Source of the DNA: an uncultured Methylophaga sp.
GTDB lineage: Bacteria > Pseudomonadota > Gammaproteobacteria > Nitrosococcales > Methylophagaceae
DNA length: 14,752 nucleotides
Assembly (NCBI GenBank): GCA_947631375.1
Contig: CANRLD010000022.1
Location: forward strand, 1-14,752
Direction: 5' to 3'
The notes beneath the pieces are model-generated. The model worked only from the letters and a program-made list of their open reading frames with translations, searched no databases and had not been told where the DNA came from. Shown one piece after another: positions 14,337 to 14,752 of the stretch. Every line of letters begins with the position of its first letter. The stretch's first letter is position 1. A program made the translations under genes and the position numbers.

Positions 14337-14752
14337 TTATTCACCACCACCTAACTGATGAACATAGATTGCCAATTTTTTGATTTCAGTCTCTGATAAA
14401 CGTTCTGTTTCATCACCTTCGTAGTAATCTTCAGGATCATCACCATACTCTTCGGCTTCCAGACGAACAGCCAGCTTTTCATTCCAGCCAGGCATAACCG
14501 CAACCCGTGTTTGCGGATCATTTGCATCATTTACACCATGCAGAATGGTGTGACGAATTTCATCTGGCTCACCCGAAAAACGCCAAATTTTATCTGTTAA
14601 ATTAGCAGAACCTAATAACTGAACACCTTTGGCATCAGCACCATGACAGGCAACACAACCTTTTTCATTATAGAGCTTCCATTGTGCTTCTGTCGCTTCA
14701 CCATTGGCACTGTTAATAACAAAGTCAACGAGACCATCAGCTTCTTCTTCGG
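14337..14752 (-). CDS. ccoP: cbb3-type cytochrome c oxidase dihaem subunit CcoP, 3' part (5' end outside window)
   Basis: This is the C-terminal 137 residues of CcoP, the membrane-anchored dihaem cytochrome c that feeds electrons to the CcoN active site. The frame is open to the window edge. The second haem site is CVACH at fragment residues 32-36, followed by GADAKGVQLLGSANL and the axial Met86 in VMPGW. The protein ends IYVHQLGGGE, the usual CcoP tail. Between the Met ligand and the last helix is an acidic stretch (fragment residues about 90-116, 12 Asp/Glu out of 27, with EEYGDDPEDYYEGDE) that CcoP proteins I recall lack. The first haem domain and the membrane anchor lie outside the window. 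It is transcribed leftward into the 39-aa gene. Confidence 0.95.
   Translation of the reverse strand, partial: EEEADGLVDFVINSANGEATEAQWKLYNEKGCVACHGADAKGVQLLGSANLTDKIWRFSGEPDEIRHTILHGVNDANDPQTRVAVMPGWNEKLAVRLEAEEYGDDPEDYYEGDETERLSETEIKKLAIYVHQLGGGE

Overview
The window is a stretch of chromosomal housekeeping and respiratory DNA from a gammaproteobacterium. The BamD tail, the GlnB-type PII protein, the pip-dtd pair and the ccoG-H-I-S assembly cluster next to ccoP are all typical of that class. Base composition is moderate and even. I see no insertion sequence, phage gene, CRISPR array, tRNA or rRNA. A methylotrophic or sulfur-oxidising marine lineage (Methylophaga or Methylococcales-like) is possible, but that is only a guess.

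Left part (1-4500): the 3' end of bamD runs rightward and meets a tightly packed leftward operon, sucC-sucD-nadE-glnB. Gaps in this operon are 4, 0 and 13 nt. It makes both subunits of succinyl-CoA synthetase, a glutamine-dependent NAD+ synthetase and the nitrogen/2-oxoglutarate sensor PII. A strong hairpin spans the bamD stop codon between the converging genes.

Middle (4501-9068): a 125-nt divergent promoter region separates sucC from a rightward set: pip (prolyl aminopeptidase), dtd (D-aminoacyl-tRNA deacylase; ATGA overlap with pip) and a membrane-anchored protein of unknown function. The 3' end of the last overlaps, tail to tail, a leftward gene for a large c-di-GMP enzyme (two TM segments, HAMP, two PAS, GGDEF with I-site, EAL with complete catalytic residues). 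A 327-nt non-coding region lies upstream of that enzyme gene and carries a nested inverted repeat.

Right part (9396-14752): all genes are leftward and serve cbb3-type cytochrome c oxidase. From upstream to downstream they are the 3' end of ccoP (second haem c domain), an unlisted 39-aa single-TM protein, a strong terminator, then ccoG, ccoH, ccoI and ccoS under their own extended -10 promoter, ending in a weaker terminator overlapping the ccoS stop. The biogenesis genes supply the Cu+-pumping ATPase and the membrane factors needed to build the oxidase.

I found no convincing wholly new system. The most useful leads are the 39-aa protein after ccoP (candidate CcoM-like oxidase subunit), the acidic insertion in the CcoP haem domain, the structured leader of the c-di-GMP gene, the unknown protein at 6055-6681 with two BamE/SmpA-like segments, and the Ser-to-Pro change in the Dtd active-site motif.
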